A program made the position numbers and the translations under genes. The notes beneath the pieces were generated by a model. It had not been told where the DNA came from. It saw nothing but the letters and a program-made list of their open reading frames with translations, and did not search any database. Positions 18,123-27,804 of a stretch of DNA of 64,000 nt are shown here, piece by piece; position 1 is the first letter of the stretch, and every line of letters starts with the position of its first letter. This DNA comes from Mycobacterium sp. 1164966.3 (GTDB taxonomy: Bacteria > Actinomycetota > Actinomycetes > Mycobacteriales > Mycobacteriaceae): assembly GCF_001665395.1 (NCBI RefSeq), contig NZ_LZSG01000024.1, forward strand, positions 22,995 through 86,994, given 5' to 3'.

Positions 18123-20332
18123 GCCTTGTCCAGATATTCGACGCGGTCCGGTCTTTCGAAACGGGCTCCCAGGACCGCCAATCCGGGATGCGCAGCCGCC
18201 TCCGCATAAGCCGCCGTGCAGAGGTCCCGGGCGGCCTCGATGACGGCCTGGTGCTCGGCCAGCGAGAGCAGCCGCAAGGTGATCGCCCTGCCGGACTGAT
18301 TGCGGCCCAACACATCTCCTTCCCGCCGCTCTTTGAGGTCCAGGTCGGCGAGCGCGAATCCGTCCATGGTGTCAGCTACGGCACGCAACCGTCGGCCCGC
18401 CGGGGATCCCGTCGAAACCCAGCTGGCCAGCAGGCACAGGCTTGGGTGCTGACCCCGGCCGATGCGGCCGCGCAGCTGGTGTAGCTGGCTGATTCCGAAC
18501 CGGTCGGCGTCCATCACCAACATGACAGTCGCGTTGGGAACGTCGACTCCCACCTCAATCACGGTGGTGCACACCAGCACATCGATATCGCCGGAACGGA
18601 ATGCGGCCATCGCGGCGTCCTTCTCGTCGGCGGGCAGTCGGCCGTGCATGAGGCCCAACCGCAGGTCCGCCAGCTCACCGGAACCTAACCGAGCGAACAG
18701 GCCCTCGGCGGTCTCCGAAGGCTTCGAGCCGGGCTGATCGGCCCCGTCCGTGTCGTCGATACGGGGCGTCACCACGTAGGCCTGGCGGCCGGCGGCGACC
18801 TCCTCTTTGATGCGCTGCCAGGCTCGGTCCAGCCACCCCGGATTCTCCTTGACGAAGATCGTCTTGGTGGTGATCGGCTGCCGCCCGCGCGGAAGTTCGC
18901 GCAGTGTGCAGGTTTCCAGGTCGCCGTAGTAGGTGAGTGCCACCGTGCGTGGTATCGGCGTTGCCGTCATCACCAGCAGGTGCGGCGTGATGCCCGCAGC
19001 GGCCTTGGCGCGCAACCGGTCTCGCTGCTCCACACCGAACCGGTGTTGCTCGTCGACGACGACCATGCCCAGATTGTGGAAGTCGACCGCGTCCTGCAAC
19101 AGCGCGTGGGTGCCGATGACGATGTCGATCTGCCCGGCGGCGATTTCGGCCCGCAGGTATTTCTTCTGACCCGTTGTCATCGACCCGCTGAGCAGCGCTA
19201 CCCGCGCGGCGTTGTCGGCCCCGCCCAACTGTCCGCCCATCGCCATCGGGCCCAGCACATCGGAGATCGACCGGAGATGTTGTGCTGCAAGCACTTCCGT
19301 CGGCGCCAGCAGCGCACACTGGTAGCCCGCATCAACCATCTGCAGCATCGCCAGCACGGCGACGATGGTCTTGCCGGAGCCGACCTCGCCTTGCAGCAGG
19401 CGGTTCATCGGACGGGTCTCCGCGAGCTCGTCGGACAGCACGCCGAGCACTTCGCGCTGTCCGGCGGTCAGCTCGAATGGCAACCGCCGCGACAATTCTG
19501 CCATCAGACCATCGACGCGCGGGGGTGCCGACGGGCCCGACTCGGACAGCTCGCCGTGCCGACGGGCCAGCAGCGCCCATTGCAGCCCGACGGCCTCGTC
19601 GAAGGTGAGTCGCTCGCGGGCGCGTCGGCGCACCGCGTCGCTCTCCGACAGATGGATGGCGCGCAAGGCCTCGTCTTCGGGCATCAGGTGATAGCGTTCG
19701 CGCAGGTCCGCGGGCAGCGGATCGGCGACCGGGTCGAGGACGTCGAGCACCTGGCGCACGCAGTTGAAGATGTCCCAGCTCTGCACCTTGGTGCTGGCCG
19801 GGTAGATCGGGAAGAAGCGGCTTGCGAAGTCCGCTATGTCGAACTCGCCCCTGGTTCTTTGCGAGGCGACGGCAATGCTTTTCAACGACTTGGTGCCGCG
19901 ATGCTTTCCGTCCGGCGAGTCGAGGATGAGGAATGCCGGATGGGTCAGCTGCATGACGCCGTTGTAAAACCCGACTTCCCCGGAGAGCATCACCTTGGTG
20001 CCTTTGGTCAGGTCCCTGCTGATGATCTTGGCGTTGAAGAACGTGGCGGTCACGCGGTTGCGGCCGGAGCCGAGGGTGATCCGGTGACAAGTTCTCTTCG
20101 GGGTCTTCTTCGTCAGAAACGTGTGCGCTTGGGTGATCGTGTCGACGATGGTGATGTGCTCACCGGCTTCCGGCTGCTCGTCCTCGGCGGCGCGCACCGC
20201 CGCGCCGACCACGTAGCTGCGCGGACAGTGGCGCAAGAGGTCGTCGACGGTGCGGATGCCGAATTCCTCGTCGAGCTGCTCCGCGTTTTTGCCGCCGACG
20301 ACGTAGTCGAGTCGATCGCTCAGTGACGCCAC
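18119..20332 (-). CDS. recG: ATP-dependent DNA helicase RecG
   Basis: A 737-residue RecG. An N-terminal wedge (OB) domain is followed by superfamily 2 helicase motifs: Walker A GEVGSGKT, the DEQHRFG box, TATPIPRT, and the C-terminal LRGRIGRG region. RecG reverses stalled forks and processes Holliday junctions. The length is typical for actinobacteria. It lies between the FakA-like gene (two bases upstream) and the HNH gene (four-base overlap), so the three minus-strand genes probably form one operon. Confidence 0.97.
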   Translation of the reverse strand: MASLSDRLDYVVGGKNAEQLDEEFGIRTVDDLLRHCPRSYVVGAAVRAAEDEQPEAGEHITIVDTITQAHTFLTKKTPKRTCHRITLGSGRNRVTATFFNAKIISRDLTKGTKVMLSGEVGFYNGVMQLTHPAFLILDSPDGKHRGTKSLKSIAVASQRTRGEFDIADFASRFFPIYPASTKVQSWDIFNCVRQVLDVLDPVADPLPADLRERYHLMPEDEALRAIHLSESDAVRRRARERLTFDEAVGLQWALLARRHGELSESGPSAPPRVDGLMAELSRRLPFELTAGQREVLGVLSDELAETRPMNRLLQGEVGSGKTIVAVLAMLQMVDAGYQCALLAPTEVLAAQHLRSISDVLGPMAMGGQLGGADNAARVALLSGSMTTGQKKYLRAEIAAGQIDIVIGTHALLQDAVDFHNLGMVVVDEQHRFGVEQRDRLRAKAAAGITPHLLVMTATPIPRTVALTYYGDLETCTLRELPRGRQPITTKTIFVKENPGWLDRAWQRIKEEVAAGRQAYVVTPRIDDTDGADQPGSKPSETAEGLFARLGSGELADLRLGLMHGRLPADEKDAAMAAFRSGDIDVLVCTTVIEVGVDVPNATVMLVMDADRFGISQLHQLRGRIGRGQHPSLCLLASWVSTGSPAGRRLRAVADTMDGFALADLDLKERREGDVLGRNQSGRAITLRLLSLAEHQAVIEAARDLCTAAYAEAAAHPGLAVLGARFERPDRVEYLDKA

Positions 20333-20334
20333 GG

Positions 20335-22020
20335 CTACTCGACCCCGATCAGTAGCGCGTCGCCGCGATGGCCGGTGCGGTAGGTCAGCAGCTCGGTCCC
20401 GGGATGCTTGTCGTGCACGTGCTTGTGCAGAGCGTCGGCCAGGGCAGCGGCGCCGTCGGTCGCCTCGATTGCCTCGCCGATGAGCACTGTGGCCAGCTCG
20501 CCGCCGGAGGCCAGCAGCAGGTCGAGCAGGCCGGCTGCCGCCGCCGCGACGTCGGCGGCCACGATTAGCACCTCGTCGCCAGCAATGCCCAGGCCGTCAC
20601 CGGGCTGACAGCTGCCGGCCCAGGTCAGGGCCGTCTCGGTGGCGATGCGCACCGAGCCGTGCCGGGCAGCGCCGGCCGCGCGGGCCATGGTGTAGCCGTC
20701 GTCGACGGCCTGCCGGTCCGGTTCGTGCACCGCCAGCGCGGCCAGCCCCTGCACCATCGACCCGGTCGGTATCGGAACAACGTCGACACCCCAGCCGATG
20801 GCAGCGGTGCAGCCGGCAACCAGCTCGGCCGCCGCCACATAGCCGTTGGGCAGCACCATGACCTGTGCGGCGCCGGTGTCCACCACCGCCCGGACCAGCC
20901 GGTGGGCGCTGATGTCGGTGGCCGGGTCGGCGGCGTCCGAACTGGGTTGCAGCACGTAGGCGCCCTCGTCGGCGAACAACTGCGCGGCGCCGTCACCGTC
21001 GACGACAGCCAGGACCGCCCGTTCCCGCGTCCAGCCGCCCGCGGGCAGGCCGGTGGCACCGGAAAGGGCCGAAATGACGATGCGGCTCAGCTGCCCGGCG
21101 ACCAGGCCGGCTTCGACGGCCGCACCGGCGTCGTCGGTGTGCACGTGCACCGAATAGCTGCCGCCTGTAGTCGGCGCGGCGGCGGCAATGGCGACGGATT
21201 CGCCCAGCTCCGCCAGCCGGTCCCGCAGCGCGTCGGCCGCCTCGGCGTCGCAACCGCTCAGCAGGTACATGACCTCGAACTGCGGCGCCGGTCGCTTGGC
21301 GGCTTGCGCGGGCGGTATCCGCGGTGACGGCTCATACACCTCGCGGGCGGGCGCCTGGCCGGTAATCGTCGTGCGCAGCGCGTCCAGCAGGACCAGCAGG
21401 CCGCGTCCGCCGGCGTCCACCGCGCCGGCGTCACCGAGCACGTCGAGCTGCTCGGGGGTCTTCTCCAGCGCGACGACCGCCGCATTGCCGGCAGCCGTGA
21501 CCGCGTGGGCCAGGCCTTGACCGTCGACCGCGCACTCCTCGACGGCGCCGGCCGCGGCCCGTAACACCGAGACGATGGTCCCGTGGACCTCGTCGCCGCC
21601 CATCGAGGCGATCACCAGCTCGACTCCGCGCCGCAACGCGGCCCCGAGCAGGGCGGGGTCGATTTCGGGCAGTTCACCGCCGCGGTCGGCGGCCGCCGCC
21701 GCGGTGACGTCGGAAATACCGCGCAGGATCTGGGACAGGATGACCCCGGAGTTGCCCCGGGCGCCGTTGAGCGCGCCGGTCGACAAAGCGGCGGCGACCC
21801 GGGCGACGTCGCCGGGGACGGCCTCCGAGGCGTTGGCCTCGGCAAGCGCGGAACGCATGGTGAACAGCATGTTGGCGCCGGTGTCGGCATCGGCGACCGG
21901 GAAGACGTTGAGCCGATTGATCTCGTCGATATGAGTGATCAGGTCACTGACGGCGGTGTGGGCCCAGTCGCGGAGGGCGGACGCGTTCAGCCGACGATCG
22001 TGTTCGGCGCAAGTGCCCAC
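20335..22020 (-). CDS. DAK2/FakA-like kinase domain protein
   Basis: A 561-residue protein starting at GTG 22020, preceded by a GAGGG ribosome binding site. A longer in-frame extension to 22083 is less likely. The DhaL-like domain near the N-terminus has NVFPVADADTGANM, the metal/ATP-binding motif of fatty acid kinase FakA and dihydroxyacetone kinases. The C-terminal half is EDD-like. FakA phosphorylates fatty acids bound by a FakB partner; no FakB (DegV) gene is in this window. M. tuberculosis has the split pair Rv2974c/Rv2975c here, whereas this copy is one intact frame. Confidence 0.88.
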   Translation of the reverse strand: MGTCAEHDRRLNASALRDWAHTAVSDLITHIDEINRLNVFPVADADTGANMLFTMRSALAEANASEAVPGDVARVAAALSTGALNGARGNSGVILSQILRGISDVTAAAAADRGGELPEIDPALLGAALRRGVELVIASMGGDEVHGTIVSVLRAAAGAVEECAVDGQGLAHAVTAAGNAAVVALEKTPEQLDVLGDAGAVDAGGRGLLVLLDALRTTITGQAPAREVYEPSPRIPPAQAAKRPAPQFEVMYLLSGCDAEAADALRDRLAELGESVAIAAAAPTTGGSYSVHVHTDDAGAAVEAGLVAGQLSRIVISALSGATGLPAGGWTRERAVLAVVDGDGAAQLFADEGAYVLQPSSDAADPATDISAHRLVRAVVDTGAAQVMVLPNGYVAAAELVAGCTAAIGWGVDVVPIPTGSMVQGLAALAVHEPDRQAVDDGYTMARAAGAARHGSVRIATETALTWAGSCQPGDGLGIAGDEVLIVAADVAAAAAGLLDLLLASGGELATVLIGEAIEATDGAAALADALHKHVHDKHPGTELLTYRTGHRGDALLIGVE

Positions 22021-22219
22021 CGCTGACCCTCTTCCCTGCGTGCCGGCCCGTGCGTTGAGCCTAGCCAGCGGCGGTGACAGCACAGCTCATGACGCAGCCG
22101 CCGCGGTGCAGCATTTTGGCGGTTGCCGCCGACCCCGGCTATCCTGGGACGGCCCGGCCGGTCCGGGTTGGTCGCCGGACACCAAGACACCGGATCCCAG
22201 AACGTTTGAGGAGCTCAGA

Positions 22220-22414
22220 ATGGCCGCTGTGTGCGATATCTGCGGGAAAGGCCCCGGCTTCGGCAAGTCGGTGTCGCACTCCCACCGCCGCACCAGCCGC
22301 CGGTGGGACCCCAACGTTCAGACCGTGCACGTCGTGACGCGTCCCGGCGGCAACAAGAAGCGGCTCAACGTGTGCACCTCGTGCATCAAGGCCGGCAAGG
22401 TCGTCCGCGGCTGA
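22220..22414 (+). CDS. rpmB: 50S ribosomal protein L28 (zinc-binding type)
   Basis: A 64-residue L28 with two cysteine pairs, CDIC at residues 5-8 and CTSC near the C-terminus, the zinc-binding (C+) form. A good ribosome binding site (GAGGAG) precedes ATG 22220. Mycobacteria carry a second, zinc-free L28 copy elsewhere that replaces this one in zinc starvation. The gene is divergent from the FakA-like gene and is followed directly by a tandem GC-rich repeat. Confidence 0.96.
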   Translation: MAAVCDICGKGPGFGKSVSHSHRRTSRRWDPNVQTVHVVTRPGGNKKRLNVCTSCIKAGKVVRG

Positions 22415-22417
22415 CGG

Positions 22418-22522
22418 TCCAGCGGCGATCGCAAGCGCGGCGAAGCCGGGCGCGGCGGGTCGCCGCCATCGATCCAGCGGCGATCGCAAGCGCGGCGAAG
22501 CCGGGCGCGGCGGGTCGCCGCC
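22418..22522. repeat. Tandem GC-rich intergenic repeat, two 50-bp units
   Basis: Units 22418-22467 and 22473-22522 are essentially identical and start 55 bp apart. Their core contains AGCGCGGCGAAGCCGGGCG. Related but non-identical copies occur at 43843-43875, 50381-50500 and 61486-61521, all at gene borders, so this is a dispersed repeat family. It fills the short space between rpmB and the converging MmpL gene and may act at transcript ends. Confidence 0.85.
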
Positions 22523-22528
22523 CTGGGT

Positions 22529-25387
22529 CTAGCGGCGGTCAAGCGCCGCGAAGGTGCGACTGGCGACGGATTTCCCGAGTGGCGGCGTCGGCGGCTGCAC
22601 TTTCGCGGTACCACGGGTCAGACGGCGCGGCCACCAGAACCATCGGCCCAGCAGCGCCACGATGGACGGCACTACCAGCGCCCGCACCACCAGGGTGTCC
22701 ATCAACAGGCCGACCGCGATCGTGGTGCCGACCTGGGCGATGCTGAGCACGCTGCTGGCGAGCAGTGCCAGCATGGTGATCCCGAAAACGATGCCCGCCG
22801 TGGTGACCACGCCACCGGTACCGCCGAAAGCCCGGATGATCCCCGTCTTGAGGCCCGCTGCCGCCTCGTGTTTGATCCGCAACGCCAGCAGCAGGTTGTA
22901 ATCCGCGCCGACGGCGATCAATGCGATGAAGGCGATGGGCGCGACAGCCCAATGCAGCGGCTGATGCAGCAGGTACTGCCAGATCAGCACGCTGGCACCC
23001 AGCGCCGATGCATACGACGCGACGACGGTGCCGACGACCACCAGCCCGGCGACCGGGCTGCGCAGCATCGTCATGACGATCAGAAAAATCAGCACCAGCG
23101 CGGCTCCTACCAGCAGCGCCGTGTCGCGGCCGACGGAGCGCTGCAAGTCGGCGGTCGCGGGCCCGACACCGGCCAGGTCGACTCCAGTCGGGGTCAGCGT
23201 GCCCTCCTTGGTGGCCTGCCTGATCGCGGCGCGCACCTGATCCGCCCGGGTGGCGCCGTCGCTGCCCCACTCCTCACCGTCGCCGTACACCAGTAGATAG
23301 GTGGCGCGGCCGTCCGCGGAGATGAGTTTGCGCAGGACCTCGGTGTAGCGCGGGTCGGAGAACGCTCGCTGCGGCAGGTAGAAACCCGATGCCGCGCTGC
23401 CTTGGAATTGAGTGTCGATCTCGGCGAGGTAGTCGGTCAGCTGCCTCAGCTGTGGCCCGATGGCATCGCTCAATCCGAGCAGGTCGTGGGTGGCCGAACG
23501 GGCTTGCGCCAGTGCGTTGTTCATTGCTGCCACGGCTTGCGGCATACCCGCCAGCGCCTGGGCTGCGATATTCGACCCACCGGTCAGCTTGGCGGCGCCG
23601 TCACCGAGTCGCGTCGAAGTCTGCAGCAGGCCATCGACAGGCTCCAGTATCCGGTTCACGGTCGCGCACAACGGGTTACCGGCGCAGTCCGGGGTACGCG
23701 CGACGAAGTCGCGCAGCGGATCCAGGTAGCTCGACACCGTGGTGGCCGACCGTTGCACGCCTTCCAGGCCGGCGCGCATATCGGTTGCGGCCCCGGACAT
23801 CTCGGCCAAGCCCGCACTGCCGCCCCGCAGTCCGCTGCCGAGCTGGCTCACCGCCGCCTGGGTTTGCGCCAGCGCGCCGTCGAGTTCGGAGATCCGGCGC
23901 AGCCGCCGCGTCAACGAATCGACCGTCTCGTTGAATTGACGGCCGACCGTCCCGGCCTGATAGCTCAGCGTCGCCTCCTCTGGCACCTTGCCGTCGGGCC
24001 GGCTGGCCGATTGCACCATCCGCACCCCAGGGACGGCCATGATCTGACGCGTGATCCGCTCGATGGCGATCAGCCCGGCCGGGCTGCGCAGGTCGTGGTC
24101 GGCCTGAATGGTGACGACGTCGGGTAGCAGCCAATTGGCCGCGAAATGCCGATCGGTGGCCGCATAGCCGCGACTGGACTCGGCGTCGGAAGGGGTGGCG
24201 GCCGGCTCATTCCAGCCGACCCGAAGGCTCGCGAGTGGCAATGCCACCAGCACGATCACCGCGCCGGCGGTGGTCAGGATCGGCCCGGGCCAACGCGCCA
24301 CCGCGGCTCCCACGCGCCGCCAGCGCCGCGCGGTCTTGGACGGCCGCGGTTCGAGCCGTTCGCGGCGCACGGCCAAGGCCATCAGCGCGGGCGTGAGCGT
24401 CAGGGACGCCACCATCGTCGCGAGAATCCCTATCGCACAGGGTATTCCGGCGCTACGGAACATCCCCACCTCGGCGAAGCCGAGGCACGCCAGCGCCACC
24501 GACACCGTCAGCGCCGACCCGATGATCACCGGGGCGACGGCACGGTAGGCGTCGGTCAGCGCCGGCGCAGGCGCCACACCGCCACGCCGGCCCTCCTGGT
24601 AGCGCCCGACGAGAAAGATCGCGTAATCGGTGCCTGCGCCCAACGTCATCGCCGCCATCAGCGCCACCGAGAACAGGGACACCTCAACGGTGCCCGACAA
24701 CCCAAGTGCCGCAACAATCCAGCGGGCAACCGCCAGCGCCAGACCGACCGATATCAGTGGAATGGCCGCGGCGATCGGCGACCGGTACACCACCAGCAGC
24801 AGCACCAGGATCAGTGCGATAGTGGCGGCGGTGATCGACAGCATCTGCCGGTCGATGGCGGCGAATTCGTCGACGATCGTCGCGCCCGGACCCGTCACAT
24901 GAGCGTGCAGCCCCGCCGGTGGCGACAGGGCGGTGACGGTATTGCGCACGGAGTCCACCGAATCGCGCGCTTTGGAGGTCCCCAGCATTCCGGCGAGCCG
25001 AACCATGACGCTGACCGCATGTCCGTCGCGGCTCTGTGCGCCCGCGGCGGTCGCGGGTTGTGACCACAGGTCCGTCACCGAATACACGTGCCGGCGATCG
25101 GATTCCAGTGCCGCCGTCAGCGCGTCGTAGAACTTGCGGTCCTGTGCTGTCAGCGGCGCGTTCCGTTCCAGCACCACGAAAATGAAGTTGTTACTGGGGG
25201 TTTGCCCGAACAGCTCGGCGGCGCGGGTGGCGGCGATCGAGCTGGACGCGTTCGCGGGCATGAAGGAGCGCGAGTGCGACTCGACGACCCGCTCCAGTTG
25301 CGGCACAGCCAGATTGCCGACGGCGGCCGCCAGCACCCAGAGCCCGACAGCCAGGATCGCGTATCGGATTGCCTTCTGTTCACGCAA
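22529..25387 (-). CDS. MmpL/RND-family transporter
   Basis: A 952-residue RND transporter with about 12 membrane helices in two halves, each with a large extracytoplasmic domain. The proton-relay-type motifs are GAGTDYAIFLVGRYQEG in the first half and GADYNLLLALRIKHEA in the second, as in MmpL proteins, which export lipids and siderophores. The start is TTG 25387, which overlaps the stop of the upstream small gene. No MmpS partner gene is adjacent. The substrate is unknown. A two-component system lies just beyond the small gene and may control it. Confidence 0.88.
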   Translation of the reverse strand: MREQKAIRYAILAVGLWVLAAAVGNLAVPQLERVVESHSRSFMPANASSSIAATRAAELFGQTPSNNFIFVVLERNAPLTAQDRKFYDALTAALESDRRHVYSVTDLWSQPATAAGAQSRDGHAVSVMVRLAGMLGTSKARDSVDSVRNTVTALSPPAGLHAHVTGPGATIVDEFAAIDRQMLSITAATIALILVLLLVVYRSPIAAAIPLISVGLALAVARWIVAALGLSGTVEVSLFSVALMAAMTLGAGTDYAIFLVGRYQEGRRGGVAPAPALTDAYRAVAPVIIGSALTVSVALACLGFAEVGMFRSAGIPCAIGILATMVASLTLTPALMALAVRRERLEPRPSKTARRWRRVGAAVARWPGPILTTAGAVIVLVALPLASLRVGWNEPAATPSDAESSRGYAATDRHFAANWLLPDVVTIQADHDLRSPAGLIAIERITRQIMAVPGVRMVQSASRPDGKVPEEATLSYQAGTVGRQFNETVDSLTRRLRRISELDGALAQTQAAVSQLGSGLRGGSAGLAEMSGAATDMRAGLEGVQRSATTVSSYLDPLRDFVARTPDCAGNPLCATVNRILEPVDGLLQTSTRLGDGAAKLTGGSNIAAQALAGMPQAVAAMNNALAQARSATHDLLGLSDAIGPQLRQLTDYLAEIDTQFQGSAASGFYLPQRAFSDPRYTEVLRKLISADGRATYLLVYGDGEEWGSDGATRADQVRAAIRQATKEGTLTPTGVDLAGVGPATADLQRSVGRDTALLVGAALVLIFLIVMTMLRSPVAGLVVVGTVVASYASALGASVLIWQYLLHQPLHWAVAPIAFIALIAVGADYNLLLALRIKHEAAAGLKTGIIRAFGGTGGVVTTAGIVFGITMLALLASSVLSIAQVGTTIAVGLLMDTLVVRALVVPSIVALLGRWFWWPRRLTRGTAKVQPPTPPLGKSVASRTFAALDRR

Positions 25388-25760
25388 CGGTCTGCCGATC
25401 GCTCATCGATCCGTCGAAGAGATCCACAACCCGGTGCTCACCTCGAGACAGCACGCGCAGCCGCAGCGATCGTCGGGAAGCTATGCCCAACAATGCGTGT
25501 AGTCCCGGGTTGGCGGCGGTCAGCTCAGCTCTGGCCTCTTCGGCCGTAAGACCGTCGTAGTCCGCCTGATCCAGCTTCGCGTACAGCATCATCAGCCAGC
25601 GCTGCCGCAGTGAGAGCAGCAGCCCCTCCTCGCTGCCGAACAGCCGGGAGACTTCGGATGCCTTGTCGGCCAGATCAAGTGCCGCCTCGGGGTCGGTCTC
25701 GGCGGCTTGGATCAATTCGGCCATGAAGGCCATGCGCTCGTGCAGCAGTTTCCATGTCAT
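25380..25760 (-). CDS. Small hypothetical protein upstream of MmpL
   Basis: A 126-residue, mostly helical protein from ATG 25760 (MTWKLLHERMAFMAELIQAA). The frame is open up to 25829, which would add 23 residues of unlikely composition, so the shorter form is preferred. The C-terminal half is basic with SRRSLRLRVLSRGEHRVVDL. I do not recognise the family. Its end overlaps the MmpL start by eight bases, and the sensor kinase gene diverges across about 145 bases. It may be a small regulator or accessory protein for the transporter. Confidence 0.6.
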   Translation of the reverse strand: MTWKLLHERMAFMAELIQAAETDPEAALDLADKASEVSRLFGSEEGLLLSLRQRWLMMLYAKLDQADYDGLTAEEARAELTAANPGLHALLGIASRRSLRLRVLSRGEHRVVDLFDGSMSDRQTVA

Positions 25761-25904
25761 ACCGGAAACGTTAGGAATGGGGGCCGCTACCGCGCGTCGT
25801 GCTGAGGTTCGGTCTTTGGCTCCTACCACGGTATGAGGCCGAGCCGCCGCGAGGCATACCCGAGGATGATGTGGCCGGACACGCGGCTCTTTTAGGATTG
25901 GACG

Positions 25905-27128
25905 ATGTTGCGTGCCGCAATCGGCTTCCTGCGCGAGAGGCTGCGCGAACGGCGTGAGCGGATGCCGGTCGGCATCACCTGGCCGTTCGTCATCATTACC
26001 TACGGCCTTGTGCTGTCCGCCGGGGCTGTCGCGGTGCTGCAGCGGCCATGGTCCGATCTGCCCGCCGCGCTGATCGCGATGTCTATCGCCCTGTCGCCGC
26101 TAGTGGCGTTCTTCTTTTTCAATATGAAGTTCCGGCCCGTCCTGATGTGGATCACCTGGTCGGCAACCACGGCGGTAATGCTCTTCGCCACGTCGACGCC
26201 GATTCGCGCCGATTTCGCACCGGCCTTGCTGGTGTTGATGGTCGGTCTCGTAGGGACATTGACCTCCGGTGTCGGAGGCTTCCTGGCCGCCGTGTCGTCG
26301 GCCGCGATGCTGCTCACCGCGGCCGCGGTGCACCGGCTGGATGTGGTGGCGCTGTATCTGTTGTTCGTCGCGGGCGGCTGGCTTATCGGCTATCTCATGC
26401 ACACCCAACGGGTGCTGCTGGCGCAACAGATCGAGGCGCAGGAGGTGTTGGCCGAGCACGCCGCGGCCGACGAACGGCGACGCATCGCACGCGAAGTGCA
26501 CGACGTCATCGCCCACTCGCTTTCGGTCACACTGCTGCACGTCACCGGCGCGCGCCGCGCGCTGCAGCAGGACCGCGACGTCGACGACGCGGTCGAGGCG
26601 CTCGAGCAGGCCGAACGGCTCGGCCGGCAGGCGATGGCCGACATCCGCCGCACCGTCGGTCTGCTCGACACGGGACCGCACGGCGCCAGAAAAGCCGCTC
26701 CTCCACCCGAGCCCGGCATCGACGACATCGGCGTGCTGGTCGCGGATTTCGAGCGGGCCGGAGTAGCCGTCACACTGCGCGTCGACGGCCCGACCAGCCG
26801 CGTCTCGGCCGCGGTCGGCCTCGCCCTGTATCGCATTACGCAGGAATCGCTGGCCAACATCGCCAAGCACGCGCCGGACTCCAGATCATCTGTGGTGCTT
26901 GATATTTCAGCGGCATCGGCCAAGCTGGCCATCAACACCCAACTGCCCGCCGCGGTTGCGGCCGCCGACACCGAGGGTCGCGGACTGCGCGGCATGCGCC
27001 AGCGCGTCGAATTGCTCGGCGGAGCCATCGAGGCCGGGCCGAGTCGGGACGGGTGGGCGGTGAATGCCGAAATACCGCTCGAGGACGGCAATACCGGATG
27101 GCGGCCGTGGTGGTGTCACCAGTCGTGA
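25905..27128 (+). CDS. NarL-type (HisKA_3) sensor histidine kinase
   Basis: A 407-residue sensor kinase. The N-terminal part (about residues 25-165) has six or so membrane helices with very short loops, so it probably senses a membrane or cytoplasmic signal. The dimerisation/phosphoacceptor helix REVHDVIAHSLSVTLLH carries the histidine, and the ATPase domain ends with GRGLRGMRQRVELLGG. Its stop overlaps the response regulator start by four bases (GTGA), a typical cognate pair. It is divergent from the MmpL-containing cluster. Confidence 0.92.
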   Translation: MLRAAIGFLRERLRERRERMPVGITWPFVIITYGLVLSAGAVAVLQRPWSDLPAALIAMSIALSPLVAFFFFNMKFRPVLMWITWSATTAVMLFATSTPIRADFAPALLVLMVGLVGTLTSGVGGFLAAVSSAAMLLTAAAVHRLDVVALYLLFVAGGWLIGYLMHTQRVLLAQQIEAQEVLAEHAAADERRRIAREVHDVIAHSLSVTLLHVTGARRALQQDRDVDDAVEALEQAERLGRQAMADIRRTVGLLDTGPHGARKAAPPPEPGIDDIGVLVADFERAGVAVTLRVDGPTSRVSAAVGLALYRITQESLANIAKHAPDSRSSVVLDISAASAKLAINTQLPAAVAAADTEGRGLRGMRQRVELLGGAIEAGPSRDGWAVNAEIPLEDGNTGWRPWWCHQS

Positions 27129-27799
27129 GCTTCACTGCCACTGAAACGCCGGAAGTCGCGGTGCTGCTCGTCGACGACCAGGATCTGGTGCGCTCCGGGC
27201 TGCGCCGAATCCTGCGCCGCAAAGACGGTTTCACCATCGTGGCCGAATGCGCCGACGGCGACGAAGTGCTCGCGGCGGTCGCCAAGTACCAACCCGATGT
27301 CGTGGTGATGGACTTGCGGATGCGACGGGTCGACGGCATCGAGGCGACGCGCCGGCTGGGCGGGGCGCCGCCGGTGCTGGCGCTGACGACATTCAACGAG
27401 GACGAGCTGCTGTCCGGAGCACTGCGGGCCGGCGCGGCGGGCTTTGTGCTCAAGGACTCTTCCGCCGAGGAGCTGATCCGCGCCGTGCGGGCCGTCGCGC
27501 GAGGAGACAGTTATCTGGACCCCGCGGTCACCTCGCGTGTACTCAGCACATACCGCAAAGCGGCCCACGGGGTTTCGGATAAGCACCGTAACGATCTCGC
27601 CGAACTGACCGCGCGCGAACTCGACGTGCTCACGCTGATCGGAAAAGGCTTCTCCAACAACGAGATCGCGGACGAACTGTGTATCTCGGGCGTCACCGTC
27701 AAAAGCCACATCGGCCGGATCTTCGGCAAGCTCAGGCTGCGCGACCGCGCCGCGGCGATCGTCTATGCCTACGACAACGGCATCGTCGCGCCGCGCTAA
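27125..27799 (+). CDS. NarL/LuxR-family response regulator
   Basis: A 224-residue regulator starting at GTG 27125, overlapping the kinase stop; an in-frame ATG at 27098 is less likely. The receiver domain begins VAVLLVDDQDLVRSGLRR and the phosphoacceptor aspartate is in VVVMDLRMRRVDG. The LuxR-type helix-turn-helix is LTARELDVLTLIGKGFSN to TVKSHIGRIFGKL. It probably regulates the adjacent MmpL gene or itself; no binding site could be assigned. Its 3' end is followed by a perfect 16-bp inverted repeat. Confidence 0.93.
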   Translation: MSFTATETPEVAVLLVDDQDLVRSGLRRILRRKDGFTIVAECADGDEVLAAVAKYQPDVVVMDLRMRRVDGIEATRRLGGAPPVLALTTFNEDELLSGALRAGAAGFVLKDSSAEELIRAVRAVARGDSYLDPAVTSRVLSTYRKAAHGVSDKHRNDLAELTARELDVLTLIGKGFSNNEIADELCISGVTVKSHIGRIFGKLRLRDRAAAIVYAYDNGIVAPR

Positions 27800-27804
27800 A
27801 CCCC

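Noticed and set aside
22418..22522. Tandem GC repeats as a CRISPR array
   Set aside because: Only two long units, five-base gap, no spacers of even length.
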